From: Clostridium zeae
GTDB lineage: Bacteria > Bacillota > Clostridia > Clostridiales > Clostridiaceae
Assembly: GCF_017312485.1 (NCBI RefSeq)
Contig: NZ_BMBA01000010.1
Span: 1-64,000 of the forward strand
Reading direction: 5' to 3'
DNA: 64,000 nt
Position numbers and translations under genes: made by a program. The notes below the pieces were generated by a model that saw nothing but the letters and a program-made list of their open reading frames with translations, was not told the origin of the DNA and ran no database searches. Positions 53,263 through 61,705 of the stretch are shown here, piece by piece. The first letter of the stretch is position 1. Each line of letters opens with the position of its first letter.

Positions 53263-54801
53263 TTGTCTAAGAATATTGATCTTTTTAATGATAATATTAA
53301 GCTTAAAGATATATTTATCGGTTACGCTAATGGTGAAAGTGAATCCACTGAAAAAAATTTTTTGGACTTATTTTATATAAATAGCAATTATGACGAAATA
53401 ATCTCAAACAAAAATAAATTCATAATTTCAGGACGCAAAGGTACTGGAAAAACAATACTAGCTAAATATATCGAAAAGAATTATTCAAACAATGGATATC
53501 TATGCACCACTAGAAAAATAAGTGATTTCAATCTGCAAAGCTTAATTGATCTAAATGAAACAGTACTTCCCAAAAGTGAACTTTCAGTATTTTGGAAATG
53601 GACAATCCTTCTAGAGATATGTAAGTTAATATTATCAGGTAAACCAAATCCACATAATATGAAAACAGCTTTTTATCATAATAGGTTAAAACGATTTTAT
53701 TGCAATCTTTATTCAGATAGTATTTTTACTGTAAACTCTTATAGTAAAAGCAGCAATAATAAACTTGGTGGAATAGTAAAAATCCCTACTGCCCTAAATG
53801 AAATAAACACTTCAGCAGAAATAGCTTATAACATAACTAAAAACTTTCAAAAAAATAAGTATTATAATCTTCTTAATAAACTAGATTGTTTACTAAACAA
53901 GTGTTTACCAAATTATAATCTAATATTGATATATGATGATTTAGATGAATTTCAACGAAATATGCAAGATGATTTTTCATATATAGATCTATTACTTTCA
54001 TTGATTGCTGTAAGTAATGACATAAACTTAAAACTTGTAAACACTAACTCTTCAAATAGTCGTATACTCATATTACTTCGAGATGATATTTTAAATATGC
54101 TTCATTTATATTCAGCTAATCTTAATAGACTTATTGTTGACTCAGAAGTGAATCTGAATTGGCCAAAGACTAACTATAAGGAACCTTGGGACAATCCATT
54201 AATGGATATGGTTTTATCTAAGATTTCTGTTTCTGTAAAAGATTTTTCTAACATGAGCAAGGAATGTATTTATAGAAGGCTCTTTCCTGAAAAAATAAAT
54301 CATCAAGAGGCATCTGATTATCTTATGGATTATAGCTTTGGACGACCAAGGGATATCATAAATTATTTAAACATTATAAAGAATACCTATCCCAATGCAA
54401 AATACTTTGGTTCTCAACTTTTTACTAGTTGTAAAGCAACCTATTCAAGTAAATTTTTAAATGAATTGGAGAATGAACTATCTATTCATAATAATCCTAA
54501 AGTAGTCCAAGAATCTCTAAATATAATAAGAGACCTTAAATATCAGACCTTTGACTATGCTACCATAAAAAATTTCTATAATAAGAATATCACCAATTAC
54601 CCAAACATAACCAGCATAGACAATTGTTTGAATTTTTTATATAAGTTCGGTGTTCTAGGTAATACAAAGAATATAAGCAGAAATATCAAAAAACCTAAGT
54701 ACAAGATAACATGGTGTTATGGAGATGGGGGTTCATCAAACCCTAATTTTTCAGAGAAATTTATAGTTCATTATGCTTTGAGAAAAAATTTTGGTATATA
54801 G
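53263..54801 (+). CDS. P-loop ATPase, Sll1717 family
   Basis: 512 residues from the TTG at 53263 (GGGTGA 5 bases upstream; a GTG at 53254 overlaps that site). The N-terminal segment IKLKDIFIGYANGESE, Walker A GRKGTGKT (57-64), a long helical insertion, Walker B LILIYDDLDEF and the late YSFGRPRDIINYLNIIK are the pattern of the Sll1717/KAP-like STAND-type group. Such ATPases occur alone or in defence islands; their function is not settled. No effector gene is attached. It is flanked by repeat block B and by a short tandem repeat, which suggests transfer. Confidence 0.78.
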   Translation: MSKNIDLFNDNIKLKDIFIGYANGESESTEKNFLDLFYINSNYDEIISNKNKFIISGRKGTGKTILAKYIEKNYSNNGYLCTTRKISDFNLQSLIDLNETVLPKSELSVFWKWTILLEICKLILSGKPNPHNMKTAFYHNRLKRFYCNLYSDSIFTVNSYSKSSNNKLGGIVKIPTALNEINTSAEIAYNITKNFQKNKYYNLLNKLDCLLNKCLPNYNLILIYDDLDEFQRNMQDDFSYIDLLLSLIAVSNDINLKLVNTNSSNSRILILLRDDILNMLHLYSANLNRLIVDSEVNLNWPKTNYKEPWDNPLMDMVLSKISVSVKDFSNMSKECIYRRLFPEKINHQEASDYLMDYSFGRPRDIINYLNIIKNTYPNAKYFGSQLFTSCKATYSSKFLNELENELSIHNNPKVVQESLNIIRDLKYQTFDYATIKNFYNKNITNYPNITSIDNCLNFLYKFGVLGNTKNISRNIKKPKYKITWCYGDGGSSNPNFSEKFIVHYALRKNFGI

Positions 54802-54808
54802 ACTACTA

Positions 54809-54915
54809 TAAAAACTTCTAAAGCCATTGAACTATCTAGGTTTAATGCACATAAAAATTTTATACTTTCCCTTACACTAAATAACAAAAGGCACCTTGGC
54901 AGGTGCCTTTCTTCA
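54809..54915 (+). repeat. terminator-linked repeat block B plus terminator
   Basis: Block B (54809-54886) shares AAAACTTCTAAAGCCATTG with block A and TTTAAT..CATAAAA.TTTTATA with block C. It runs straight into AAAGGCACCT-TGGC-AGGTGCCTTT (54887-54910), the terminator of the Sll1717 ATPase gene. Confidence 0.8.
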
Positions 54916-54956
54916 CGGGCTCTTTCGTCCCAAATTTAACGGGCTCATTCGTCCCA
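54915..54956. repeat. two tandem 18-bp GC-rich repeats, 24-bp period
   Basis: ACGGGCTCTTTCGTCCCA (54915-54932) and ACGGGCTCATTCGTCCCA (54939-54956) differ at one base and are separated by AATTTA. Their base composition stands out in this AT-rich gap. They resemble subterminal repeats of an insertion-sequence end, but no transposase is nearby. Confidence 0.6.
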
Positions 54957-55179
54957 GGATAATTGTTATTATCCTTCAATATTTTATCTATATACAATAT
55001 ACTCTCGTACATTTTATATTGTTACCAATTTTGAAAATTATTATTATGCTTCAATCCTAGCAAAAGCTTCACATTTTACATTCAACTTCAAACCAATTTA
55101 AATTATATCACCGAACTATTAATTTATTCAATATAAATTTACATTTTATTACTTTTAATGAAATGTCATTTATATATAC

Positions 55180-55272
55180 ATGAACCACTTCATAATTAAA
55201 TTTATATTATCAATTTCACTAATAAACTTGATGCGTTCAGAAAATGTTTTTCAGATTAAATAAGCACATCTT
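55180..55272. repeat. palindromic MITE-like element, degenerate copy
   Basis: TGAACCACTTCATAATTAAA...TTTATATTATCAA is nearly the same as the left half of the 58053 copy; the right half is decayed (CAGATTAAATAAGCACATCTT). The rest of 54957-55469 shows no gene. Confidence 0.6.
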
Positions 55273-55411
55273 AAACTCACAACTCTACATTTATATTATT
55301 AAAATCACTATAATATGAACATTTTATATTTGCACGGATTACTTTTTTGTTATTTCTTATAATAATGTTTAGTTATACAATTTTTGCTTATTGCGCTTAG
55401 AGACTAAAATT

Positions 55412-55446
55412 AAAGCTACTACACTTGAACTCAGTATAGCAGCTTT
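55412..55446 (-). terminator. terminator of the 55470-55970 gene
   Basis: AAAGCTGCTATAC / GTAGTAGCTTT imperfect stem, followed on the minus strand by AATTTTAG. Confidence 0.5.
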
Positions 55447-55469
55447 TTATCACTAAATATTTTATTAAA

Positions 55470-55970
55470 TTATGCTTCGTCTTCAGTTTTTAGCATCATA
55501 CTTCTATATCTCTCATTTTTACTGTAATAATTCTCTTCCAAAAACTTATGTGCTTTTTCAAAGTTATCTTGTCCATATATATATGATAACATTGAACATA
55601 CACTAGACTTAAACCAAATTGAACAAAAGCTTTCATCCAAAAGAAGATATTTAGGCTTGTTTTCATCTGGTCTATTTCCATCTGCGCTTCTTATCTCAAC
55701 TTCATCTTTTGAATTAATTAAATAATCGAAATGAGCCAGCATCCCCTGCATTACCTTTTCTCCAACCTCAGAATTCTCGTTGGCGATTTGAACAAAATAA
55801 TATGACCATGCAAAAAGAACATTTTCTTCTAAATTCATCCCAGCTATCTTATCACCTAACGTAGATTTAAAATAATTGTACATAAATCCAGAAACTTTAT
55901 TTGAATTCTCTTCAAATCTTTGAGCAAATAGGTTCATATCGTAACCTACTAACATTTCTACCTTTTCCAT
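55470..55970 (-). CDS. unknown protein
   Basis: 166 residues, acidic, mostly helical, with no signal peptide or membrane segment (MLVGYDMNLFAQRFEENSNKV ... FAWSYYFVQIANE ... FLEENYYSKNERYRSMM). No family recognised. I start at the ATG at 55970, about 10 bases after GGAGG; nine more codons are open upstream. It stands alone next to repeat sequences. Confidence 0.65.
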   Translation of the reverse strand: MEKVEMLVGYDMNLFAQRFEENSNKVSGFMYNYFKSTLGDKIAGMNLEENVLFAWSYYFVQIANENSEVGEKVMQGMLAHFDYLINSKDEVEIRSADGNRPDENKPKYLLLDESFCSIWFKSSVCSMLSYIYGQDNFEKAHKFLEENYYSKNERYRSMMLKTEDEA

Positions 55971-56242
55971 TTCTCTTCTCCCTCCATATATCCTCAATGA
56001 ACAAGTATCAATTTATATAAAAAATAGTCTTCTGATTGAATTGGTACTGCTTATATTATACCACTTATATACATATAGTTTGTACACTTTATATTTCATT
56101 TCAATTAATATTACATATTTTGCCACCTAATCAATAATTTAATCTTCAAAATTTAAAGTTGTTTACCAATATATCTCATAAAACTTCACAACCAATAATA
56201 TATTTAATATGAAAGTAGCTTTATAAAGTTTGGAGGTATGAA

Positions 56243-57388
56243 ATGAGAACGATTTATTTAAATAATGCCTTCGCTTCTTACCCAAAAATACCTAATCTAT
56301 ATGAAAATATCTTTAAATACTTCGAAATGCTAGAATCAAATAGAAACTTTATAGGATATGTAGAAGAAATAAAGTCCATGATAGAAGAGACAAGAGGCCT
56401 TTTATGTAGATTGGTAAACTTCAAGAAGGATGGCAATGTAGTATTTACCTCAAATTCCACACTTGCAATTAATATGATCCTTAAGGGCATACTCAATAAA
56501 AATGATCATGTTATTGTTCCATCTGTTGAAAATGATGTTATTATGAAACCCATAAATTCTATGATATATAACGGTTTAGATATTTCAAAAATTCCTTGCA
56601 CCGAATCAGGTGAACTAGATACCACAATAATTCCTAGATTAATTAATAGACACACAAAAGCAGTTGTCCTATCTCATGTTTCCAATGTATCTGGGACAAT
56701 CCTACCATTAAAACAAATTGGCGATATTTGCGCTAAATACAACCTTTTTTTTATAGTTGATGCATCCCAAAGTGTTGGAACCATTAGCATAGATAATGAA
56801 GAAATTCATGCAGATGCAATAATTTTTAGCGGAAATAAGTATTTACTTGGTCCAGAAGGCATAGGTGGCTTTGTCGGTAGCGATAAACTTATTGATAATA
56901 TGTCTTCAGCTAGTAACATCAATAGTCAAATTTCACCTAATAGTATTGGTTCTATTAATGAAAAGCTTGAACTGGGAACTTTGAACTATATTGGTATATA
57001 TGGATTAAACCTTGCATTAAAATTTTTACTCAATATAGGTATAGATAATATTAAATTTAAAACCGATGAATTAACTTCCTTACTTATAAATGAATTATTA
57101 AATATACAGGATCTACAAATTATAGGAAGACCTAATAACATCGATAGAAGCTGCATAGTATCATTAAAACTTAATTCTCTAAGTCCTATTACTGTTCACG
57201 AAAAACTTTTAGAAGATGGGATTTATACTGGAGTAGGACTATTTTCCAACTCTTCTTATAATAAATTAGTAAATACTTTTCCAAATGGTCTTCTTAGATT
57301 AAGCTTTAACTATCTTAATACATTAGAAGATATAATTATTACTGTAGATAAGCTTAATAATATAATTCGAAATGATAAATATAAATAA
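56243..57388 (+). CDS. class V aminotransferase, cysteine-desulfurase-like but lacking the Cys motif
   Basis: 381 residues. Close in layout to the TIGR01977 desulfurase-like group: IYLNNAFASYPKIP, HVSNVSGTILPLKQIGDIC, FIVDASQSVGTISID, the PLP lysine in FSGNKYLLGPEGIGG, and the final GLLRLSFNYLNTLED. In that group an active-site cysteine sits in a segment like RxGxHCAP ahead of TFPxGxxRxS; here the segment is GVGLFSNSSYNKLVNTFPNG, with no cysteine. It may be a PLP lyase or aminotransferase rather than a desulfurase. GGAGG precedes the ATG. Confidence 0.82.
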   Translation: MRTIYLNNAFASYPKIPNLYENIFKYFEMLESNRNFIGYVEEIKSMIEETRGLLCRLVNFKKDGNVVFTSNSTLAINMILKGILNKNDHVIVPSVENDVIMKPINSMIYNGLDISKIPCTESGELDTTIIPRLINRHTKAVVLSHVSNVSGTILPLKQIGDICAKYNLFFIVDASQSVGTISIDNEEIHADAIIFSGNKYLLGPEGIGGFVGSDKLIDNMSSASNINSQISPNSIGSINEKLELGTLNYIGIYGLNLALKFLLNIGIDNIKFKTDELTSLLINELLNIQDLQIIGRPNNIDRSCIVSLKLNSLSPITVHEKLLEDGIYTGVGLFSNSSYNKLVNTFPNGLLRLSFNYLNTLEDIIITVDKLNNIIRNDKYK

Positions 57389-57402
57389 TCAACATTAAAT
57401 GT

Positions 57403-57444
57403 CCTAGATAAATAGAGTAAATGCTAATCCTCTATTTATCTAGG
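57403..57444. terminator. bidirectional terminator between aminotransferase gene and tadA
   Basis: CCTAGATAAATAGAG / CTCTATTTATCTAGG perfect 15-bp stem; TCATTTTTTCC follows on the plus strand. It touches the tadA stop codon at 57445. Confidence 0.85.
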
Positions 57445-57885
57445 TCATTTTTTCCTTCTCTCCTTGAAAAAATCGCTAATTATTAAACTACATCTCTCAT
57501 CATAGCACCAATTAACCTGTACAAAAAAACTTAGATTTGTATTTTGAGTCAGATTTATAATAGAACCACAAGCCCCTCCATTTGGATCAAATGTTCCTAT
57601 ATGGAGCTTTGATATTCTGCTTTGTATTATAGCTCCTGCACACATAACGCAAGGCTCTAAAGTCACAAACATTTCGCATCCGCTTAGTCTCCACGATCCA
57701 AGATTCTTGGAAGCTTCTTCAATAGCAATTATCTCAGCATGGGCCAAAGGAGATTTTCTTTTTTCTCTTAAATTATGCCCTCTTCCTATTATGACCCCAT
57801 CCTTAACAACTATAGCTCCTACTGGTACCTCATCTAAATCTTTAGCTATAATTGCCTCCTTAAGGGCTTCCTCCATAAAGTTCAT
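57445..57885 (-). CDS. tadA: tRNA-specific adenosine deaminase
   Basis: 146 residues. Zinc/catalytic site H49-A-E51 (PLAHAEIIA) and P78-C79-V-M-C82; DEVPVGAIVVKDG at the N-terminus. Converts A34 of tRNA-Arg(ACG) to inosine. In many Firmicutes tadA lies near dnaX and the SRP RNA; here it is separate. The start at 57885 has AGGA upstream; an ATG three codons later is also possible. Confidence 0.93.
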   Translation of the reverse strand: MNFMEEALKEAIIAKDLDEVPVGAIVVKDGVIIGRGHNLREKRKSPLAHAEIIAIEEASKNLGSWRLSGCEMFVTLEPCVMCAGAIIQSRISKLHIGTFDPNGGACGSIINLTQNTNLSFFVQVNWCYDERCSLIISDFFKERRKK

Positions 57886-58052
57886 ACATTCTCATTCCTA
57901 TCTTTAAATAATATACTTATTACTGTAAAATATAGTATATATTGTACCAATATAATGGTAATACTTTTTTAATACTATAATTAACGATATCTTATATTTT
58001 AGCTCAAACCTTTCAAATAATCATTTATTTATAAAATTATATATTTATATAT

Positions 58053-58149
58053 AGATGAACCACTTCATAATTAAATTTATATTTTCAAATTCTCCTCTCA
58101 GAACCCAGAGGAGTTTTGAAAATAGATTTCGGATTGAAGTGTTTCATCT
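58053..58149. repeat. palindromic MITE-like element, best full-length copy
   Basis: 97 bp. Outer arms AGATGAACCACTTCA (58053-58067) and TGAAGTGTTTCATCT (58135-58149) match at 14 of 15 positions; inner stem TTTTCAAA..CTCCTCT / AGAGGAG.TTTTGAAAA. Ends 7 bp before the ribosome site of the response regulator gene. Confidence 0.85.
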
Positions 58150-58169
58150 TTAGTTAGGAGGGACTTGTT

Positions 58170-58859
58170 ATTTACAACTTATTATTAGTAGAAGACGACC
58201 TTGAAATCAACGAATTAGTATATAGCCATCTAAAAAGTGAAGGTTTTTCTATTACTTCAGTTAAAGATGGCGAGCTGGCACTGCAGGAATTTTACAACAA
58301 CAATTTTGATCTAATACTACTAGATATTATGCTTCCAAAACTTAACGGAAAAGAAGTTTTAAGAAAGATACGAGAAAGTAGTACTATACCTGTTATTATA
58401 ATCTCAGCTAAAGACAGTGAGTTAGATAAAATACTTGGATTAGAATTAGGTGCAGATGATTACATCACTAAACCTTTTTCATTAAATGAGTTAAATGCCA
58501 GAATAAATGCATCACTTAGGCGTATTGGCTACTTTAAAAATTCTCTTCCAAAGCAATCTAAGATTCAAAGAGGTGAACTTACGCTAGACTTAGACAATTA
58601 TCAATTAATAAAAAATGGAAAACACATAGATTTGACTGCAAAAGAATTTGAAATCATAAAATTATTATTAGAAAATCCTAAGAAAGTATTTACTAAGACA
58701 CAATTATTTTCATCTATTTGGCAGGATGATTTTATGAAGGATGAAAATACTGTTATGGTTCATATAAGGAGGGTTAGGGAAAAAATAGAGGACAATCCAT
58801 CTGAACCTAAATATATAAAAACCATATGGGGAATCGGTTATAAATTAGGAGATATATAG
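58170..58859 (+). CDS. OmpR-family response regulator with apparent ATT start
   Basis: 229 residues from the ATT at 58170. Receiver domain: IYNLLLVEDDLEINE with acidic pair D9-D10, phospho-acceptor D52 in LILLDIMLPKLNG, and K101-like KPF later; C-terminal winged helix (LTAKEFEIIKLLLENPKKVFTK ... VMVHIRRVREKIEDNPSEPKYIKTIWGIGYKL). The receiver is complete only with this start; a later ATG at 58329 would remove the acidic pair and half the domain. GGAGG lies 8 bases before ATT. Operon with a kinase and an ABC exporter. Confidence 0.88.
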   Translation: MYNLLLVEDDLEINELVYSHLKSEGFSITSVKDGELALQEFYNNNFDLILLDIMLPKLNGKEVLRKIRESSTIPVIIISAKDSELDKILGLELGADDYITKPFSLNELNARINASLRRIGYFKNSLPKQSKIQRGELTLDLDNYQLIKNGKHIDLTAKEFEIIKLLLENPKKVFTKTQLFSSIWQDDFMKDENTVMVHIRRVREKIEDNPSEPKYIKTIWGIGYKLGDI

Positions 58860-58861
58860 CT

Positions 58862-59794
58862 ATGATAAAACTTTTACTGTTCATAATTGTTATGCTATTG
58901 GTAATAATCGTATTATTAGTTCTTAAAAACTTAAAGATAAAAAAAGATTTAAGGTATATATCCTTAATCTGCGAAAATATTTCATCTAATAATACTAATC
59001 TTAGAATTAAAGTAAATTCTTCAAATAAAGATGTCAAAAAGTTATGCCAATCTATAAATAGTTTAATCAATGAATTTCACAAGCTTCAAATCAGTGATTA
59101 TGAATCCAGAGAATCAGTGAAAAAGATGCTGTCAAATGTCTCTCATGATTTAAGAACACCACTAACCGTAATGCTTGGCTATATCGACCAAATAAATTAT
59201 AACAAGAATATTTCCGAGGGTGGTAAAAATGACTACTTAATAAAGCTTGGCAATAAAACTAATGAAGTTATAGAACTTATCAATAAATTCTTTTCCCTAG
59301 CCAAGCTTGAATCTGGTGATAATGAAATAGTTTTAGAAAATTTAAATATATCAGAAACACTTCGAGAAATAGTTTTTAACTTTTACAGTCTAATTACTGA
59401 AAGAAATCTTTCTATGGAAATAAGCATACCAGATGAAGACATCTATTGTTATGCTAACAAAGAAGCTATAGAGCGGATACTAAACAATCTTATAAGCAAT
59501 TCTTTAAAATATGGTTATGAAGGAACTACAATTGGTGTTTCTCTATATGAAGAAAACAACTTAGTATGGATTGAGGAATGGGACAATGGTAAAGGTATTA
59601 ATTTATTAGAGAAAGATAAAGTTTTTCAAAGACTGTATACAATAGAAGATTCACGAAATAAAGACTATTCTGGAAGTGGCTTAGGTCTTACTATAGTTAA
59701 AACCTTAGTAAAAAAGATGGGCGGAGACATTTTTTTAGAGAGTTATCCTTATAAAAAAACTACCTTTAAACTCTATCTAAATAAAAATTCTTAA
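58862..59794 (+). CDS. sensor histidine kinase without a sensory loop
   Basis: 310 residues. Only one N-terminal membrane segment (about 3-21), no extracytoplasmic domain, then a short linker, the H box VSHDLRTPLTVML (H95), N box NLISNSLKYG and G boxes WDNGKGI and GSGLGLTIV. Such kinases often receive their signal through a partner ABC transporter, which is encoded just downstream. Stop-start spacing of 2 bp to the regulator gene. Confidence 0.92.
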   Translation: MIKLLLFIIVMLLVIIVLLVLKNLKIKKDLRYISLICENISSNNTNLRIKVNSSNKDVKKLCQSINSLINEFHKLQISDYESRESVKKMLSNVSHDLRTPLTVMLGYIDQINYNKNISEGGKNDYLIKLGNKTNEVIELINKFFSLAKLESGDNEIVLENLNISETLREIVFNFYSLITERNLSMEISIPDEDIYCYANKEAIERILNNLISNSLKYGYEGTTIGVSLYEENNLVWIEEWDNGKGINLLEKDKVFQRLYTIEDSRNKDYSGSGLGLTIVKTLVKKMGGDIFLESYPYKKTTFKLYLNKNS

Positions 59795-59972
59795 TTTATT
59801 TAAGAAATTTGTAAGATTTATTTTAAAAATTTTAAAGGTATTTTAACTATACTGTTATTAAAGATTAAGATTTGAATAAAGAACTTATATTTAAGCACCT
59901 AGTCGAAATTACTATAATAAAGAAATTTTGATATTACCGTAATTACTTAATAAATATTAGGAGGATTTAATA

Positions 59973-60893
59973 ATGGTATATGCATTAAGAACCTTTAACC
60001 TTACAAAAGAATTAAAAAATAAAACAATTGTAGATAATTTAAGCATTAATATAAAAAAAGGTGAGATATATGGTTTCCTTGGAGAAAATGGCTCTGGAAA
60101 AACTACTACAATAAAATTAATAGTAAATCTTTTAAGACCAACTTCAGGTTCAATAGAATTCTTTGGTGAACCTATAAACTTAAATAGATCTGAGGTATTA
60201 AAAAGAATTGGTAGTGTCATTGAAACTCCTTCATTTTATGAAACTCTTACTGCACGAGAAAATTTAGAAATTCATAAGACTTTGATGGGATATGAAGATA
60301 AAGATTGTATCCAAAACGCATTAGATATGGTTAAGCTAGATAACTTTGAAGGAAAGCTTGTAAAAGAATTCTCATTAGGGATGAAACAGAGATTAGGTAT
60401 TGCAAGGGCAATTCTTACAAAGCCTGAATTTCTAATGTTAGATGAACCTATAAACGGTCTAGATCCTATCGGAATAAAGCATATAAGAGATCTACTAATA
60501 ACGCTTTCAAAAAAACATGGAGTTACTATACTTATATCAAGTCATATATTAAGCGAGATAGAACAGCTTGCTGATACTATAGGAATAATCCATAAAGGAA
60601 AATTGCTTGAAGAAATCGACTACGCAACCATCCAATCTAAAAACAAACATTCTATTGAGCTAACAGTAAATGATGTAAAAAAAGCTGCCTTCTTGCTTAC
60701 AGAGAAACTTCATATTAATAATTTCGTAATTGATGGCGTAGATACGATACGAGTATATGAAAGATTAGATAGTAGCGCAGTTATAAATAATGTTTTAATC
60801 AGTAATGGTGTAGACGTCATGTCATTGAACACTAGAAAAGATTCTTTAGAAGATCACTTTATTTCACTTATAGGAGGAACTAAAAATGCTTAA
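59973..60893 (+). CDS. ABC transporter ATP-binding protein (BcrA-like)
   Basis: 306 residues. Walker A GENGSGKTTT, signature FSLGMKQRLGIARAI, Walker B FLMLDEPINGLDPIG, H-loop ISSHILSEIE, and the C-terminal extension of bacitracin/lantibiotic exporters. Follows the two-component pair after 178 bp that contains a possible regulated promoter (direct ATTTTAAA/TTTTAAA repeats near 59820-59838). Immunity or export of a peptide antibiotic is the likely job. Confidence 0.92.
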   Translation: MVYALRTFNLTKELKNKTIVDNLSINIKKGEIYGFLGENGSGKTTTIKLIVNLLRPTSGSIEFFGEPINLNRSEVLKRIGSVIETPSFYETLTARENLEIHKTLMGYEDKDCIQNALDMVKLDNFEGKLVKEFSLGMKQRLGIARAILTKPEFLMLDEPINGLDPIGIKHIRDLLITLSKKHGVTILISSHILSEIEQLADTIGIIHKGKLLEEIDYATIQSKNKHSIELTVNDVKKAAFLLTEKLHINNFVIDGVDTIRVYERLDSSAVINNVLISNGVDVMSLNTRKDSLEDHFISLIGGTKNA

Positions 60894-61560
60894 TTTAATA
60901 AGAATAGAACTTTTTAAACTAAAAAGAAGATCTAAATTTATAGGTATACTAATAACATTAATTCTTTCCTCCTTAATTATTCTTCCAGTACTTTATAGTG
61001 ATGAAAAGTTGAGTTCCTGGAATGCTGTAATTATACTTTCCTTTGCTGTGATAAGTTTAATAACAAATGTATTTACATGTATTCTTTCAGGAGAACTATT
61101 CATGGAAGAGTATAAGACTAAGACAATAAATATAATGTTCACCTATCCAATAAGTAGAACCAAGATATATTTTTCTAAACTTTTTGTTATGGGCTTATAT
61201 TGCGGAATAATATCTATACTAGGTGCAATTATATTTTTCTCTGTCGCTAATATAGCAAACTATATACACCCAGCCATTACTGACGCCTTTACAAAAGATA
61301 TGCTCATAAAAGTATTAGTATTAGCACTACTCTACTCAATATTCAACTCATTTGTTTCCATAATATATTCATTTTTCTCAACTGTTAAAGTATCTATTCC
61401 TCTCATGGTTGTATGCTGTATTTTAATATTAAACTCAACTTCAAATAATGATGTGATGAGTTTTTCTCCTTATGCCCTAATACCTCTTGCTATAACAATC
61501 ATATCAACCATTCTGCTGATTCCTATAATAAGACACTTGAATATTAAGGATGTAATATAA
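60886..61560 (+). CDS. ABC-2 permease (bacitracin/lantibiotic type)
   Basis: 224 residues with six hydrophobic segments; starts IRIELFKLKRRSKFIGILITLI and contains MEEYKTKTINIMFTYPISRTKIYFSKL, the usual mark of BcrB/LanE-like permeases. Its ATG overlaps the end of the ATPase gene by 8 bp. Only one permease is present, so it probably works as a homodimer. Confidence 0.88.
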   Translation: MLNLIRIELFKLKRRSKFIGILITLILSSLIILPVLYSDEKLSSWNAVIILSFAVISLITNVFTCILSGELFMEEYKTKTINIMFTYPISRTKIYFSKLFVMGLYCGIISILGAIIFFSVANIANYIHPAITDAFTKDMLIKVLVLALLYSIFNSFVSIIYSFFSTVKVSIPLMVVCCILILNSTSNNDVMSFSPYALIPLAITIISTILLIPIIRHLNIKDVI

Positions 61561-61612
61561 TTCATAAACAGAATGACCTTATATAATCTCCAAAGATTAT
61601 ATATAGAATAAA

Positions 61613-61664
61613 AGACCATGCATAATTAGGGAAACAACTCTCCTCTCATGCATGGTCTCTATTT
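61613..61664. terminator. bidirectional terminator after the ABC module
   Basis: AGACCATGCAT / ATGCATGGTCT stem with a 24-nt loop, followed by CTATTTATT. A second stem ATATAATCT-CCA-AAGATTATAT lies just before it (61579-61603). Confidence 0.8.
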
Positions 61665-61705
61665 ATTATTAGGATAAATATTAGCTTTCTGTTACTCACT
61701 TTTTA

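Noticed and set aside
54915-54956. CRISPR array
   Set aside because: Only two repeats of 18 bp with a 6-bp gap; no spacers and no cas genes.
58329-58859. Response regulator starting at the ATG at 58329
   Set aside because: It would lack the acidic pocket and half of the receiver domain; the frame upstream codes for a perfect receiver start.
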